64,000 nt of DNA from Acidobacteriota bacterium. GTDB taxonomy: Bacteria > Acidobacteriota > Thermoanaerobaculia > Multivoradales > JAGPDF01. The notes under the pieces are model-generated. The model did no database searches and was not told the origin of the DNA. It was given only the letters and a program-made list of their open reading frames with translations. Where the stretch lies: positions 62,001 to 126,000 of the forward strand of contig JACTMI010000042.1 in assembly GCA_014584695.1 (NCBI GenBank). The letters are read 5' to 3'. Positions 52,088 to 61,102 of the stretch are shown here, in pieces. Made by a program: the position numbers and the translations under genes. Position 1 is the stretch's first letter. Each line of letters opens with the position of its first letter.

Positions 52088-52486
52088 TCAGCTCGCCAGA
52101 TCGCCCTGGGAGCGGGTCAGCGCATCGAGCAGCGACTCGAGTCGCGCGAGGTGCTCCTTCTGCTTCTGCGCGACGGAACCGAACACCGCCGCCGTCTCCT
52201 CGTCGACCTCTCGGCTCATGCGCGGGTAGAGCGAGTCGTTCTCGTAGCGCTCCTCGGCGAGCGCCGCCGCGAGGTCCTCGCCGCCGCCGCGCACCTGGCC
52301 GGCGGCCTCGAGCTGCCGGATGGCCAGAGCGTCCTTCTCGGCCGCCAGCTCGAGCCAGGACCGCGCGAGGTTGGGGCGTCCGTCGGCCGTCGCGCGCGCG
52401 GCGGCGGCGCGGTAGCGCGCGGCGCTGGCGGCTTCGGCGTTGAACCCGGTCTTCAGGTACTCTTGCGAGCGTGGCAGTCGGGACAC
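52088..52486 (-). CDS. Rubrerythrin/ferritin-like four-helix protein with incomplete metal site
   Basis: 132 residues from GTG 52486, which follows GAGAGGGG at a 7-base spacing; a GTG two codons upstream is an alternative. The pattern Y-L-K-T-G-F-N-A-E18-A-A-S-A-A-R-Y in helix 1 and E-E-R-Y-E-N-D-S-L-Y in helix 3 resembles rubrerythrin. The two expected E-x-x-H pairs are degenerate (E50-K-D-A and Q109-K-E-H), so a normal di-iron site is doubtful. No rubredoxin domain is present. Stands alone downstream of nothing obvious, upstream of nuo on the same strand but transcribed separately. Confidence 0.65.
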   Translation of the reverse strand: MSRLPRSQEYLKTGFNAEAASAARYRAAAARATADGRPNLARSWLELAAEKDALAIRQLEAAGQVRGGGEDLAAALAEERYENDSLYPRMSREVDEETAAVFGSVAQKQKEHLARLESLLDALTRSQGDLAS

Positions 52487-52629
52487 GAGCACTCCCCTCT
52501 CGGAATCACTGGCACGGAGGCTGCCGGCGCACCGTGCCGGAGCGTCCGAATCCTAGCCGATTTCTCGCCCCTCGCCGCTCGCGCCGGACGGCGCGGAACT
52601 TCACCCGCCTTCGCGCGTAGTGGACGGGG

Positions 52630-54651
52630 GTGTCCCCGGTGCCGACCTCCTCCCCGCCGCATCGATCCCGCCTGGCCAAGCTGTTCGTCGTCGGCGCGGT
52701 GGTCTTCGCCGCCGCGACGGCGCTCCAGGCGCTGGTTCCCCACCCGGCGCTCCGTACCCTCGCCCACCTCGCCTTCGCTTGCTTCCTGCTGCTCGGGCTG
52801 GCCTGGCTCTTCCGGGTGCTCTGGGTCCGCTTCTTCTGGAGCGTCGGCAGGCGCCTCGCCGTCTCCTACCTGCTGCTCGGGCTGCTGCCGATCGGCCTGA
52901 TGGCCCTCCTGGCGGCGGTCTCGGCCTACATGCTCGGCGGCTTCCTGCTCGGCCACCACTACCGCGACGGCGTCGACTCGACGCTCGGAGACCTCGAGAC
53001 GGCCGCCCACCAGCGCCTGGCGCTCGACCCCCGGAGCGACTCGCCCGGGAGCGCCGCCGCGGGGGCGGAGCTCCGGTTCGCCGACTACCGGCGCGGCAGG
53101 CGGGTCGGCGGCGCCCTGGAGGCGCCAGAGACCTGGCCGGAGTGGCTCCAAGCCGCCCAGCAGCAGCGGCATTCCGAGGCCGGTGACGAGCTGCGTCAGC
53201 CGTTCGTCGCGCTCGCCGACGGGCGGATCTCTTTGGCCGCCGTGGCCGCCAGCGGCGAGCGCGCGACGCTGGTCTGGATCGAGGGCGGCCTGGAGCCGGC
53301 GTTGCGCGCGCGGACCCGCACCTGGCTCCAGCTCTTCCGCTCCGACGACCCGCGCGAGCGCCAGACGACCCGGATCCAGCTCGGAACCCGCCAGCTGGTC
53401 TTTCGCGGCCTCTGGGTTGCTCGCAAGCCCGAGGAGCTCGCCGCCTTCTACCAGGTCAGCCCGCCACCGCAGGAGCCGCCCGGCCTCTGGGACCGGCCTT
53501 CGATCCTCTGGGTCGAGCCCGCCCGCTCGCTGCGCGCGCTCGCCGATGGCGTGGAGACGCCCGAGACGGTCACCGCCTCGATCGCCGCCAGCCCGCGCGG
53601 CCTCGTGCAGAAGCTGCTGTCCAGCTCGGAGCAGGCGGACTCGACCGCCTGGCTGGCGCTCGCGGGCATCGCGGTCGTCCTGCTCGAGATCTACGCCGCC
53701 GCCGCCGCGCTGGCGGTGTTCATGATCGTCGGTCTCTCCCGCGCCGTGAACCGCCTCTCGCGGGCGACCGAGGCGGTCGGCCGCGGTGATTTCTCGGTCC
53801 GCATCCCGGTGCGGCGCCGCGACCAGCTCGGCGCCGTACAGTCCTCGTTCAACGCCATGACCGAGCACCTGCAGGAGCTGGTGCAGACGGCGGTGCAGAA
53901 GGAGGCGCTCGACAAGGAGCTGGAGCTGGCCCGCCAGGTGCAGCAGAGCCTGCTGCCGGAAGCGATCGAGCGCCGCGAGGGGGTCGAGATCGCCACCCAC
54001 TTCGAGCCCAGCGCGGCGATCGGCGGCGACTACTACGACGTTCTCGCCCGCCCCGACCGGGGTTTCGCCGTCGTGGTCGCCGACGTCGCCGGGCACGGCC
54101 TCGCGGCGGGCCTCCGGATGGCGGTCATCCAGTCGGCCCTCGCCCTGCTGGTCGAGGACGGCGCGCCCCCCGAGCGCATCTTCGCCCGCCTCCACCGGCT
54201 GCTGCGCAGCCGTCCGGGCGAGCGCAGCTTCGTCACCGCCACCCTCGCGATGTTCGATCCGGCGACCGGGGCGCTCGAGATCACCAACGCGGGGCATCCC
54301 CCGACCTATCTCGTCCGCGCCGGCGGCGAGGTCGAAGAGCTGGCGGTTCCAGGGACCCCCCTCGGCTCGCTGCCGGGCCCGCCCGGGCGGCTCGCGGCGG
54401 TGCTGCGCGACGGCGACGCCGCGGTCTGGCTCTCCGACGGGCTGATCGAAGCGCGCTCGCCCACCGGCGAGCTGTTCGGCTACGACCGGGTGCGACGCTG
54501 TCTGGCCGGTCCGCCGCTCCACGCCTACGGCGTGCGCGATCGGCTGATCGCGGCGGTGCGCGCCCACACCGGCAGCGCGCCAGCCGAAGACGACCGCACC
54601 GTCGTCGCCCTGCTCTATCAGCCGCCGGCGGCGAGCCCGAGGAAGCCGTAG
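52630..54651 (+). CDS. Membrane-bound HAMP-SpoIIE serine phosphatase
   Basis: 673 residues from a GTG; another GTG lies three codons on. Two or three membrane segments fall in residues 12-115, then a roughly 225-residue extracytoplasmic sensor, a further membrane segment at about 345-370, a HAMP domain at 370-425 (A-V-G-R-G-D-F-S-V-R-I-P-V), a coiled stretch, and a PP2C/SpoIIE domain from about 440. Its metal motifs are I-G-G-D-Y-Y-D, V-V-A-D-V-A-G-H-G and I-T-N-A-G-H-P-P. Such RsbU-like phosphatases usually act on anti-sigma-factor antagonists. No such partner is next to it. The 3' end overlaps the transglycosylase gene. Confidence 0.9.
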   Translation: MSPVPTSSPPHRSRLAKLFVVGAVVFAAATALQALVPHPALRTLAHLAFACFLLLGLAWLFRVLWVRFFWSVGRRLAVSYLLLGLLPIGLMALLAAVSAYMLGGFLLGHHYRDGVDSTLGDLETAAHQRLALDPRSDSPGSAAAGAELRFADYRRGRRVGGALEAPETWPEWLQAAQQQRHSEAGDELRQPFVALADGRISLAAVAASGERATLVWIEGGLEPALRARTRTWLQLFRSDDPRERQTTRIQLGTRQLVFRGLWVARKPEELAAFYQVSPPPQEPPGLWDRPSILWVEPARSLRALADGVETPETVTASIAASPRGLVQKLLSSSEQADSTAWLALAGIAVVLLEIYAAAAALAVFMIVGLSRAVNRLSRATEAVGRGDFSVRIPVRRRDQLGAVQSSFNAMTEHLQELVQTAVQKEALDKELELARQVQQSLLPEAIERREGVEIATHFEPSAAIGGDYYDVLARPDRGFAVVVADVAGHGLAAGLRMAVIQSALALLVEDGAPPERIFARLHRLLRSRPGERSFVTATLAMFDPATGALEITNAGHPPTYLVRAGGEVEELAVPGTPLGSLPGPPGRLAAVLRDGDAAVWLSDGLIEARSPTGELFGYDRVRRCLAGPPLHAYGVRDRLIAAVRAHTGSAPAEDDRTVVALLYQPPAASPRKP

Positions 54652-55310
54652 ATCCGGCGGATGTAGGCGCGGGTCTCGCGGTAGGGCGGCACGCCACCGT
54701 GGCGCTCGACGGCTCCCTCGCCGGCGTTGTATCCGGCCAGGATCTTGGCCAGATCGTCACCGAAGCGGTCGGCCAGGAAGCGCAGGTAGCGGACACCGGC
54801 GTCGATGTTCTTGGCCGGGTCGTAGAGCTCGACCGTGCGCAGACCGAAGCGCTGGCCGGTCGCCGGCATGAGCTGCATCAGCCCGCGCGCCCCCTTGTTC
54901 GACACCGCCCGCGGGTCGAAGGCCGATTCGGCGCGGATCACCGCCGCCACCAGCGTCGGGTTGATCCGGTGGCGCCGGGCGGCGGCGTGGATCAGGTCGC
55001 CGTAAGCGGTGTCCGGCCGTGCGTGCTGCTCCTCGAATCGCACTGGAAAGGGGGGCGGAGCCGTCGGCTCGCCGGCCACCGCGGCGGGCTCGGGGACCAC
55101 TTCGTCGTCGATCACCCGCTCCACCCGCAGCAGCGGCAATACCAACCGGCCGCCGGACTCGAGCGTCAACCGCGCCCGGTCGCCGCTCACCTCGAACGCC
55201 GCCACCTTGAAGAACGAACCGTCGGTGAGCACCACCAGCTCGGCGCTCGCCGGAGCGGCGACGGCCGCCAGCACGAATCCCAGCGCGCGGCAGGTGGGAA
55301 AGGGCCTCAC
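54618..55310 (-). CDS. Lytic transglycosylase, SLT/LT type
   Basis: 230 residues from a GTG. A signal peptide (residues 1-23) is followed by a small beta domain (24-70) like the DUF4124/SH3-type leads of exported lysins, a Pro-rich linker, and the SLT domain from about 100. The catalytic glutamate is E128 in I-R-A-E-S-A-F, with the usual G-A-R-G-L-M-Q-L-M-P and A-G-Y-N-A-G-E. It cleaves peptidoglycan glycan strands in the periplasm, leaving 1,6-anhydro ends. Tail overlap of 34 bases with the phosphatase on the opposite strand. Confidence 0.92.
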   Translation of the reverse strand: MRPFPTCRALGFVLAAVAAPASAELVVLTDGSFFKVAAFEVSGDRARLTLESGGRLVLPLLRVERVIDDEVVPEPAAVAGEPTAPPPFPVRFEEQHARPDTAYGDLIHAAARRHRINPTLVAAVIRAESAFDPRAVSNKGARGLMQLMPATGQRFGLRTVELYDPAKNIDAGVRYLRFLADRFGDDLAKILAGYNAGEGAVERHGGVPPYRETRAYIRRIYGFLGLAAGG

Positions 55311-55319
55311 GCTGATCTC

Positions 55320-56267
55320 TTACGCGCGCGGGTGAAATCGGTCATAGATGCCGCGCAGCCGTTCACGGTGGACGTGGGTGTAGATCTCGGTGGTCGAGAT
55401 GTCGGCGTGGCCGAGCAGGCTCTGCACGGCGCGCAGGTCGGCGCCATGCTCCAGCAGGTGGGTCGCGAAGCTGTGACGCAGCACGTGGGGCGACAGGGAG
55501 CGCGTCACGCCGGCGGCGCGGCCGTAGGCCTTGAGCAGCTTCCAGAAGCCCTGGCGGGTCAGCGCGCCACCGCGCCGGCTGACGAAGACCGCGTCGTGGC
55601 GGCCGCGCGCCCAGGCCGGACGGACCTCGCGCAGATAGCGACCGAGCCAGCGCTCCGCGGCCTCCCCCACCGGCACCACGCGCTCCTTGGAGCCCTTGCC
55701 GAAGGCGATCAGGTAGCCGCCGCGGAGCTCGAGCTGGGCGATCCGCAGGCCGACCAGCTCCGAGACCCGGAGCCCGGTGGCGTAGAGCAGCTCGAGCATC
55801 GCCTTGTCGCGCACGCCTCGGGGCTCGGAAGTGTCCGGCGCTTCCAGGAGGCGGACGACCTCCAGCTCGTCGAGCACCTTGGGCAGCCGCAGCGACCGGC
55901 GGGGCGCCGCGAGATGCTCGGTGGGATCGCCCGCCCGCTCCCCTTCCTCCACCAGCGCCCGGAAGTAGCCGCGCATGGCGGCCAGCGCGCGCGCCGCCGA
56001 ACGGGGCGAGATCTCGCGGCGGTGGAGCCAGCGCAAGTGCTCGGCCAGGGCGCGGCCATCGGCTCGCTCGAGCTGCAGACCGCGCTCGCTCTCCAGCCAC
56101 TGACCCAGGCGCACCAAGTCGCTCCGGTAGGCGTCGACCGTGCGGGGCGAGAGTCCGCGCTCGACGGCGAGCGCCTCCAGCCAGAGCTCGAGCCGCCGGC
56201 GCCAGGGTGCCACCGGCGCCGACCTATCCGGCGGCGCCGGCGCCGCGGGGCCGGCCTCGTTCGTCAT
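55320..56267 (-). CDS. xerD: Tyrosine recombinase XerC/XerD type
   Basis: 315 residues, standard for chromosome-dimer resolvases. A SAM-like N-terminal core-binding domain (20-115) is followed by the catalytic domain with all active residues: R167 (G-L-R-V-S-E-L), K191 (G-K-G-S-K-E-R), H261-x-x-R264 (H-V-L-R-H-S-F), H287 (L-G-H-A-D) and nucleophile Y296 (T-E-I-Y-T-H-V). I cannot tell XerC from XerD by eye; the symbol follows the HVLRHSFATHLL form usual for XerD. It is 9 bases upstream of the transglycosylase on the same strand. No phage genes surround it, so it is a housekeeping resolvase. Confidence 0.9.
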   Translation of the reverse strand: MTNEAGPAAPAPPDRSAPVAPWRRRLELWLEALAVERGLSPRTVDAYRSDLVRLGQWLESERGLQLERADGRALAEHLRWLHRREISPRSAARALAAMRGYFRALVEEGERAGDPTEHLAAPRRSLRLPKVLDELEVVRLLEAPDTSEPRGVRDKAMLELLYATGLRVSELVGLRIAQLELRGGYLIAFGKGSKERVVPVGEAAERWLGRYLREVRPAWARGRHDAVFVSRRGGALTRQGFWKLLKAYGRAAGVTRSLSPHVLRHSFATHLLEHGADLRAVQSLLGHADISTTEIYTHVHRERLRGIYDRFHPRA

Positions 56268-56300
56268 CGCCGAGAGTGTAGCCCGGTCACCAGCCGCCCA

Positions 56301-56945
56301 TCACCACGCCGAGAAGCGAGCGGCGGCGCCGACGAAGGGGTTGAGCTGCCGCTCTTCCTCGAGCGTCGTGGGCGGGCCGTGGCCCGGGTAGAGGCGCCAG
56401 TCGCCGTCGAGCGGGAAGAGCCGCTCCCGGATCGAGGCGACGAGCGTCGGGCCGTCGCCGCCGGGCAGATCGGTCCGGCCGACGCCGAAGCGGAAGATCG
56501 TGTCGCCGACCAGGATCTCGCGGCGGATGCGGTCGAGCAGACAGACGCCCCCCGGCGTGTGACCGGGGGTGTGGACCACCTCGAGGTCGAGACCGGCGAC
56601 TTCGAGCTGCACGCCGGGTTCGATCCAGCCGGTGGGCGGCGGACAGGGGCGCGCCCCCAGCAGGGCTTCGAGCTCGGGCCATTGCGGTCCTTCGAGGTAG
56701 GGCAGATCGGCGCGGTGGACCACCAGGCCGATTCCGTAGCGCGCCATCACGTGCGGCACGTGGGCGATGTGGTCGACGTGCCCGTGGGTGAGGACGACGA
56801 TCTCCGGCACCAGGCGGTGCCGCTCGATGGCGGCGAAGATCCGGTCGGACTCGGCACCCGGATCGACCACGGCGCAGCGGGGCGCTGCTCCGATCAGGTA
56901 GCAGTTCTCCTCCAGGGGCCCGACGGTCAGCGTTTCGAGAACCAT
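56301..56945 (-). CDS. Metallo-beta-lactamase fold hydrolase (glyoxalase II-like)
   Basis: 214 residues. The zinc motif is L-T-H-G-H-V-D-H near residue 53, with later ligands in T-P-G-H-T-P-G and G-D-T-I-F, and the closing P-G-H-G-P. The layout, opening with V-G-P-L-E-E-N-C-Y-L-I-G, is the YcbL/glyoxalase II-like group, which hydrolyses thioesters or related substrates. ATG 56945 is 29 bases past the stop of the dehydrogenase upstream, so the two could share a transcript, with no known functional link. Confidence 0.9.
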   Translation of the reverse strand: MVLETLTVGPLEENCYLIGAAPRCAVVDPGAESDRIFAAIERHRLVPEIVVLTHGHVDHIAHVPHVMARYGIGLVVHRADLPYLEGPQWPELEALLGARPCPPPTGWIEPGVQLEVAGLDLEVVHTPGHTPGGVCLLDRIRREILVGDTIFRFGVGRTDLPGGDGPTLVASIRERLFPLDGDWRLYPGHGPPTTLEEERQLNPFVGAAARFSAW

Positions 56946-56974
56946 CGTCGAACCGGCGGCGGCCGCTCGGCCGG

Positions 56975-58096
56975 TCAACGCGCGGAGAGCGCCACGCCGG
57001 CGACCGCGCGGGCGATCCGGTCGCCGACGGCCGAGGTCGACATCCCGCCGCCCAGGTCGGGGGTCGTCTCGCCGGCGCGCAGGGTGGCGATCGCCGCCCG
57101 CTCGATCTCGGCGGCCGCCTCCAGGTGGCCGAGGTCGCCGAGCATCAGCGCCGCCGACAGGATGGCGCCGACGGGGTTGGCGGTGCCGGTGCCGGCGATG
57201 TCCGGCGCGGAGCCGTGGACGGGCTCGTACATCGAGGTGCGGCCGGGGTGCCGGTTGGCGGAAGCGGCCACGCCCAGCCCGCCCTGGAGCGCCGCCCCCA
57301 GGTCGGTCAGGATGTCGCCGAACAGGTTGTTCGAGACGATGACGTCGAAGCTCTCGGGCGCGCGCACCAGCTGCAGGGCGACCGCGTCGACGTACATCGC
57401 GCGCGATCGGATCTCGGAAAACTCGCGCGCCACCTCGGCGAAGGTCCGCCGCCAGAGCCCGTGGCCATGCGGCATGGCGTTGGCCTTGTCGGCCATCACC
57501 ACCTCGCGGCGCCCCGCCGCGCGCGCGAACTCGAACGCGGCGCGCACGATCCGCTCGACCCCCTTGCGGGTGTTGACCTCCTCCTGGAGCGCCAGCTCGT
57601 CGGGGGTGCCGACCTTGAACGATCCGCCGATGCCGGCGTACATGCCTTCGGTGTTCTCGCGGAAGACCACGAAGTCGACGTCCTCTTCGCGCTTGTTCTT
57701 GAGCGGGCAGAGGCGCGCGTCGTAGAGCTTGCAGGGCCGGAAGTTGATGTAGAGGTCGAGCTGGAAGCGCAACCCGAGCAGGATGTCTGCGGCGTGGCGG
57801 TTGTCGGGGACGCGCGGATCGCCGAAGGCGCCGAGCAGGATCGCGGCGTAGTCGTCGCGGAAGGACTCCATCTGCCCGGGCGGCAGCGTCACGCCGGTCG
57901 CCAGGTAGTGCTCCGCGCCGTAGGGGTGCTCGACCAGCTCGAGCGGCAGCGACCAGCGCGCCGCCGCGGCTTCGATCACCCGTGTCGCCTCGGCGATCAC
58001 CTCGCGGCCGACGCCGTCGCCGGGCAGCACCGCGATCCGCTGCGGGCGCCGCTCCCGCGGCTCGATCGGTTTCGTCACGGGCGGCGATCGTACCAT
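56975..58096 (-). CDS. Isocitrate/isopropylmalate dehydrogenase family enzyme
   Basis: 373 residues from ATG 58096, preceded by CGGAG; an internal GTG at 58078 lacks a ribosome site. It starts with I-A-V-L-P-G-D-G-V-G and has F-R-E-N-T-E-G-M-Y near residue 140, where most 3-isopropylmalate dehydrogenases have RENTGG. The metal motif is S-N-N-L-F-G-D-I-L-T-D. The ENTEG form is shared by tartrate, homoisocitrate and some isopropylmalate dehydrogenases. No leuA, leuC or leuD is adjacent, so the substrate is left open. NAD-dependent decarboxylating oxidation of a 2-hydroxyacid is the family reaction. Confidence 0.88.
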   Translation of the reverse strand: MVRSPPVTKPIEPRERRPQRIAVLPGDGVGREVIAEATRVIEAAAARWSLPLELVEHPYGAEHYLATGVTLPPGQMESFRDDYAAILLGAFGDPRVPDNRHAADILLGLRFQLDLYINFRPCKLYDARLCPLKNKREEDVDFVVFRENTEGMYAGIGGSFKVGTPDELALQEEVNTRKGVERIVRAAFEFARAAGRREVVMADKANAMPHGHGLWRRTFAEVAREFSEIRSRAMYVDAVALQLVRAPESFDVIVSNNLFGDILTDLGAALQGGLGVAASANRHPGRTSMYEPVHGSAPDIAGTGTANPVGAILSAALMLGDLGHLEAAAEIERAAIATLRAGETTPDLGGGMSTSAVGDRIARAVAGVALSAR

Positions 58097-58107
58097 GCGC
58101 TCCGCGC

Positions 58108-58851
58108 TCAGCCGGGCGCCGGAACGTGCGTCGCGAGCGCCGGCCGGCGCTCCCGCTCGGACTCGACGACGAGGCGGACCGAGGGCAGGATGAAGGCGCT
58201 GTGCGGCCGCGGCCAGCGCTGCCGCGAGACCTCGGGAAGCTGCGCGCGCAGCCAGTCCGCGCACTCGAGCTCGACCACGGCCGGCACCGCGTCGGCGCGC
58301 GAGCGCAGGGTCGCGAGCCGGCGCAGGCGCCCGCCGGAGCGGGCGTAGGCGCGACCGCGATCGCGCCAGAAAGCGACCGTCCGCTCGAGGTCGCCGAGCG
58401 GCGGCTCGCCGGCGAGCGGCGCCCCCGGCCCCGCCACGAGCGCGAGCCGCGTCCCGCCGGTGACCGACCAGCGGTGGCGCCCGCCGCCGACCTCGGCGCC
58501 GGCGGGCGGGAACTCGAGCAGACCCGCGGCGGCCGGCTGTCCGCCACCGAACCGCGCCAGCGGCACCACCCAGGCCGGTACCAGCTCCCGCAGCAGGAAC
58601 GCGGAAGCGACGGCGTCGGCGTCGAGCGCGCAGAGCCAGAGGTTGGCCTGCGGATAGGAGAGGCGGGCCCAGGGCAGCGCCGCGGCGTGCAGGCCACGTT
58701 GCCGGAACAGCACGAGGGTGACGAAGCCCACCTCGCCCCCGGGCGCGCCGCGGACGTCGTGGCGCAGCGGCGAAGGCAGCTCGGGCAGCTCGTCCACCGG
58801 CACCGCCCAGCCGATGAACAGCGCGCTCTCGAGCTCGGTGGTGAAGATCAC
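58108..58851 (-). CDS. DUF2071-like protein, function unknown
   Basis: 247 residues from a GTG at 58851; the frame continues to 58941, but the extra residues are low-complexity. The chain is predominantly beta: F-T-T-E-L-E-S-A-L-F-I-G-W near the start, G-F-V-T-L-V-L-F-R near 58, S-Y-P-Q-A-N-L-W-L near 80 and a second half with R-W-S-V-T-G-G-T-R. This gives a faint resemblance to DUF2071 (YqjF-like) acetoacetate-decarboxylase-fold proteins. No catalytic lysine can be assigned. Its stop lies 11 bases upstream of the dehydrogenase ATG, consistent with one operon of three genes. Confidence 0.55.
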   Translation of the reverse strand: MIFTTELESALFIGWAVPVDELPELPSPLRHDVRGAPGGEVGFVTLVLFRQRGLHAAALPWARLSYPQANLWLCALDADAVASAFLLRELVPAWVVPLARFGGGQPAAAGLLEFPPAGAEVGGGRHRWSVTGGTRLALVAGPGAPLAGEPPLGDLERTVAFWRDRGRAYARSGGRLRRLATLRSRADAVPAVVELECADWLRAQLPEVSRQRWPRPHSAFILPSVRLVVESERERRPALATHVPAPG

Positions 58852-58943
58852 GTCCGAGGACGCTAGCCGCTCCGCGCGCCCGGGGCAAGGGGACGACGGC
58901 GGGCGCGATACGATGCCGGCCGCAGAGCGAGAGGAGAGCATCG

Positions 58944-60644
58944 ATGCCGAGCGTGCGCAGTGTCCTGTCGGCCGTCCCGGCCCTGACCTTTCTCCTGGTC
59001 CCGGCTGCTTCCGGTGGCGCGCAGCCGGCCGGCGCGGAGCTGGTCGATGCCGGCGGCCTCGCCGCCCACGTCCGTTTCCTGGCCTCGGACCTGCTGGAGG
59101 GGCGCGCCCCCGGCAGCCGCGGCGACGAGCTCGCGCGCGCCTATCTCGCCAGCCAGCTCGAAGCCGCGGGCTTCGCGCCCGGTGCCGCGGATGGCACTTG
59201 GCAGCAGCGCTTCGAGATGGTCGGGCTGACCTCCCAGCTGCCGGCCAGCTGGCGCTTTCGCGCCGGCGACGCCGAGCTCGACCTCGCCGCGCGCTCGGAG
59301 TGGATCGCCGGTACGGGGGTGCAGGCCCCGGTGGCCGAGATCGCCGAGGCGGAGATCGTCTTCGCCGGCTACGGCATCCAGGCGCCCGAGCACGACTGGG
59401 ACGATTTCAAGGGCGCGGATCTTCGCGGCAAGGTGCTGCTGCTGCTCAACGACGATCCGGACTGGGATCCCGATCTGTTCGCAGGCAAGACGCGGCTCTA
59501 CTACGGGCGCTGGACCTACAAGTACGAGAGCGCCGCGCGGCAGGGGGCTGCCGCGGCGATCGTCATCCACACCACCCCCTCGGCGGGCTACCCCTGGCAG
59601 GTGGTCCGGACCTCCTGGGGGGGTGAGCAGTTCGAGCTGCCGGCGCGCGACGAGCCCCGGATCCAGATCGCCGCCTGGACCACCGAGGAGGCCTCGCGGC
59701 GGCTCGCCGCGCTGGGCGGGCACGATCTCGACCAGCTGATCGCGAGCGCGCGCTCCCGCGATTTCCGGCCGGTGCCGCTCGGCGTGACGACCTCGCTGCG
59801 CCTCGAGGTTCTGTCGCGCCGGGTCGAGACGGCCAACGTGCTCGGCCTGCTGCGCGGCTCGGACCCGCGGCTGGCCGAAGAGGTGGTCGTCCTGACCGCG
59901 CACCACGACCACCTCGGCGTCGGCGACGCGGACGCGCGCGGCGACGGCATCTACAACGGCGCGCTCGACAACGCCACGGGCTGCGCCCAGCTGCTGGAGA
60001 TCGCGCAGGCGCTCGGGGCGATCGCGCCGATCGCATCGAAACCGCGTCGCTCGGTGTTGATCGCCTTCGTCGCCGCCGAGGAACAGGGGCTGCTCGGCTC
60101 GGCCCACTATGCCGCGCATCCGACCTTTGCCGCCGGACGGATCGCCGCCAACCTCAACGTCGACTCGGCCAACATCTACGGCCGGACGCGCGACGTGACC
60201 TACATCGGCTACGGTCGCTCGAGCCTCGACCTAGTGGTCGAGCGCGCCGCGGCCGCGCAGGGGCGCATCGTCCAGGGGGACCAGGCGCCCGAGAAGGGCT
60301 CGTTCTATCGGTCGGACCAGTTCAACTTCGCGCGCATCGGCGTGCCCGCGGTCTACCTCGACCCGGGCACCGATTTCATCGGCCCGAACGCCGCCGGAGC
60401 GCGCCGCCGCCAGCAGGCCTATGAATCGACCTGCTACCACCAGCCCTGCGACGAGCTCGGCGACGACTGGGTCTGGGACGGCATGGTCGAGGACACGCAG
60501 CTCGCGCTGGCCGTGACGCTCGCGATCGCCGACGCCGACGAGCTCCCCGCCTGGCATCCCGGCGACGAGTTCCTGGCCGCTCGCACGGCGGCGCTGCGAG
60601 AGGTCGCGGCCGAGCCGGCGGCGGGTTCTCCGGCGGCGAAGTAA
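58944..60644 (+). CDS. Exported M28 family peptidase with PA insert domain
   Basis: 566 residues. A signal peptide is clear (residues 1-27, ending S-G-G-A-Q). A PA-type insert at about 120-220 (I-V-F-A-G-Y-G-I-Q) splits the peptidase. The zinc aminopeptidase part has T-A-H-H-D-H-L-G near 322, N-G-A-L-D-N-A-T-G near 342, A-A-E-E-Q-G-L near 376 and N-V-D-S-A-N near 400, all typical co-catalytic metal contacts. It is an aminopeptidase Y-like enzyme acting outside the cytoplasm. A TACGAT at 58909-58914 could be its -10 box. It diverges from the DUF2071-like gene. Confidence 0.92.
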   Translation: MPSVRSVLSAVPALTFLLVPAASGGAQPAGAELVDAGGLAAHVRFLASDLLEGRAPGSRGDELARAYLASQLEAAGFAPGAADGTWQQRFEMVGLTSQLPASWRFRAGDAELDLAARSEWIAGTGVQAPVAEIAEAEIVFAGYGIQAPEHDWDDFKGADLRGKVLLLLNDDPDWDPDLFAGKTRLYYGRWTYKYESAARQGAAAAIVIHTTPSAGYPWQVVRTSWGGEQFELPARDEPRIQIAAWTTEEASRRLAALGGHDLDQLIASARSRDFRPVPLGVTTSLRLEVLSRRVETANVLGLLRGSDPRLAEEVVVLTAHHDHLGVGDADARGDGIYNGALDNATGCAQLLEIAQALGAIAPIASKPRRSVLIAFVAAEEQGLLGSAHYAAHPTFAAGRIAANLNVDSANIYGRTRDVTYIGYGRSSLDLVVERAAAAQGRIVQGDQAPEKGSFYRSDQFNFARIGVPAVYLDPGTDFIGPNAAGARRRQQAYESTCYHQPCDELGDDWVWDGMVEDTQLALAVTLAIADADELPAWHPGDEFLAARTAALREVAAEPAAGSPAAK

Positions 60645-61102
60645 CGGCCCGGAGGGCCGCGAGAAGCTCGAGCCTCCATCGGGTGGTGCGGTTCGGCAGG
60701 GAGGAAGAGGCCCTAGAAGGGCGTGAACGCGCTCGTTCGGTGCGCTGACCCGACGGACGCCGTAGCGTCCTGGACCCTGTCGCACGGGTCCCGACCTGCG
60801 TCTGACACTTTCCCTTATCTGGTCTCTTCCCTTATGGCGCTTCACCGGTCGGAGTGGGTAGCGCCGTCGGCAGGTGGGGGCTCGAGAAGAAGACCAAAGA
60901 GGGGAAAAGACCTGCCAGACAAGGCCCTGGAGCGCACTGTGGCGACCGGTTCAGCGCCCGTACCAGGTGCGCACACTCCCATCTATGGTCTTCTTCTTCC
61001 GATTGACCCAAACCAACCGGCGAATCCGCTCTCTTATCTGGTCTTTTCCAGCGCCGAGGATGCGAATGCGCTACCCACTCCGCCCGCTGAGGCGTCGGGG
61101 AC
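60645..61102. other. Non-coding, comparatively A/T-rich region between two convergent M28 genes
   Basis: 458 bases with no credible gene on either strand. The sequence is visibly less G+C-rich than its surroundings and contains the repeat structure described separately. A motif TCTGACACTTTCCC at 60801-60814 resembles short sequences I associate with REP-type transposase remnants; no transposase gene is present. Confidence 0.6.
60814..61082. repeat. Nested inverted and direct repeats, possible MITE or REP-like element
   Basis: Outer arms: a 15-base perfect inverted repeat, CGGAGTGGGTAGCGC at 60850-60864 against 61068-61082. Inner inverted pairs: GAAGAAGACCA (60886-60896) with TGGTCTTCTTC (60986-60996), and GGAAAAGACC (60903-60912) with GGTCTTTTCC (61040-61049). 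A direct repeat CTTATCTGGTCT-T-TTCC occurs at 60814-60830 and 61033-61049, 16 of 17 positions identical. The outer arms enclose 203 bases. Confidence 0.6.

Noticed and set aside
55320-56267. The Xer-type recombinase as a sign of an integrated element
   Set aside because: Length and motifs are those of chromosomal XerC/XerD, and the neighbours are housekeeping genes; no attachment-site duplication or phage genes were seen near it or near the tRNA-Thr.
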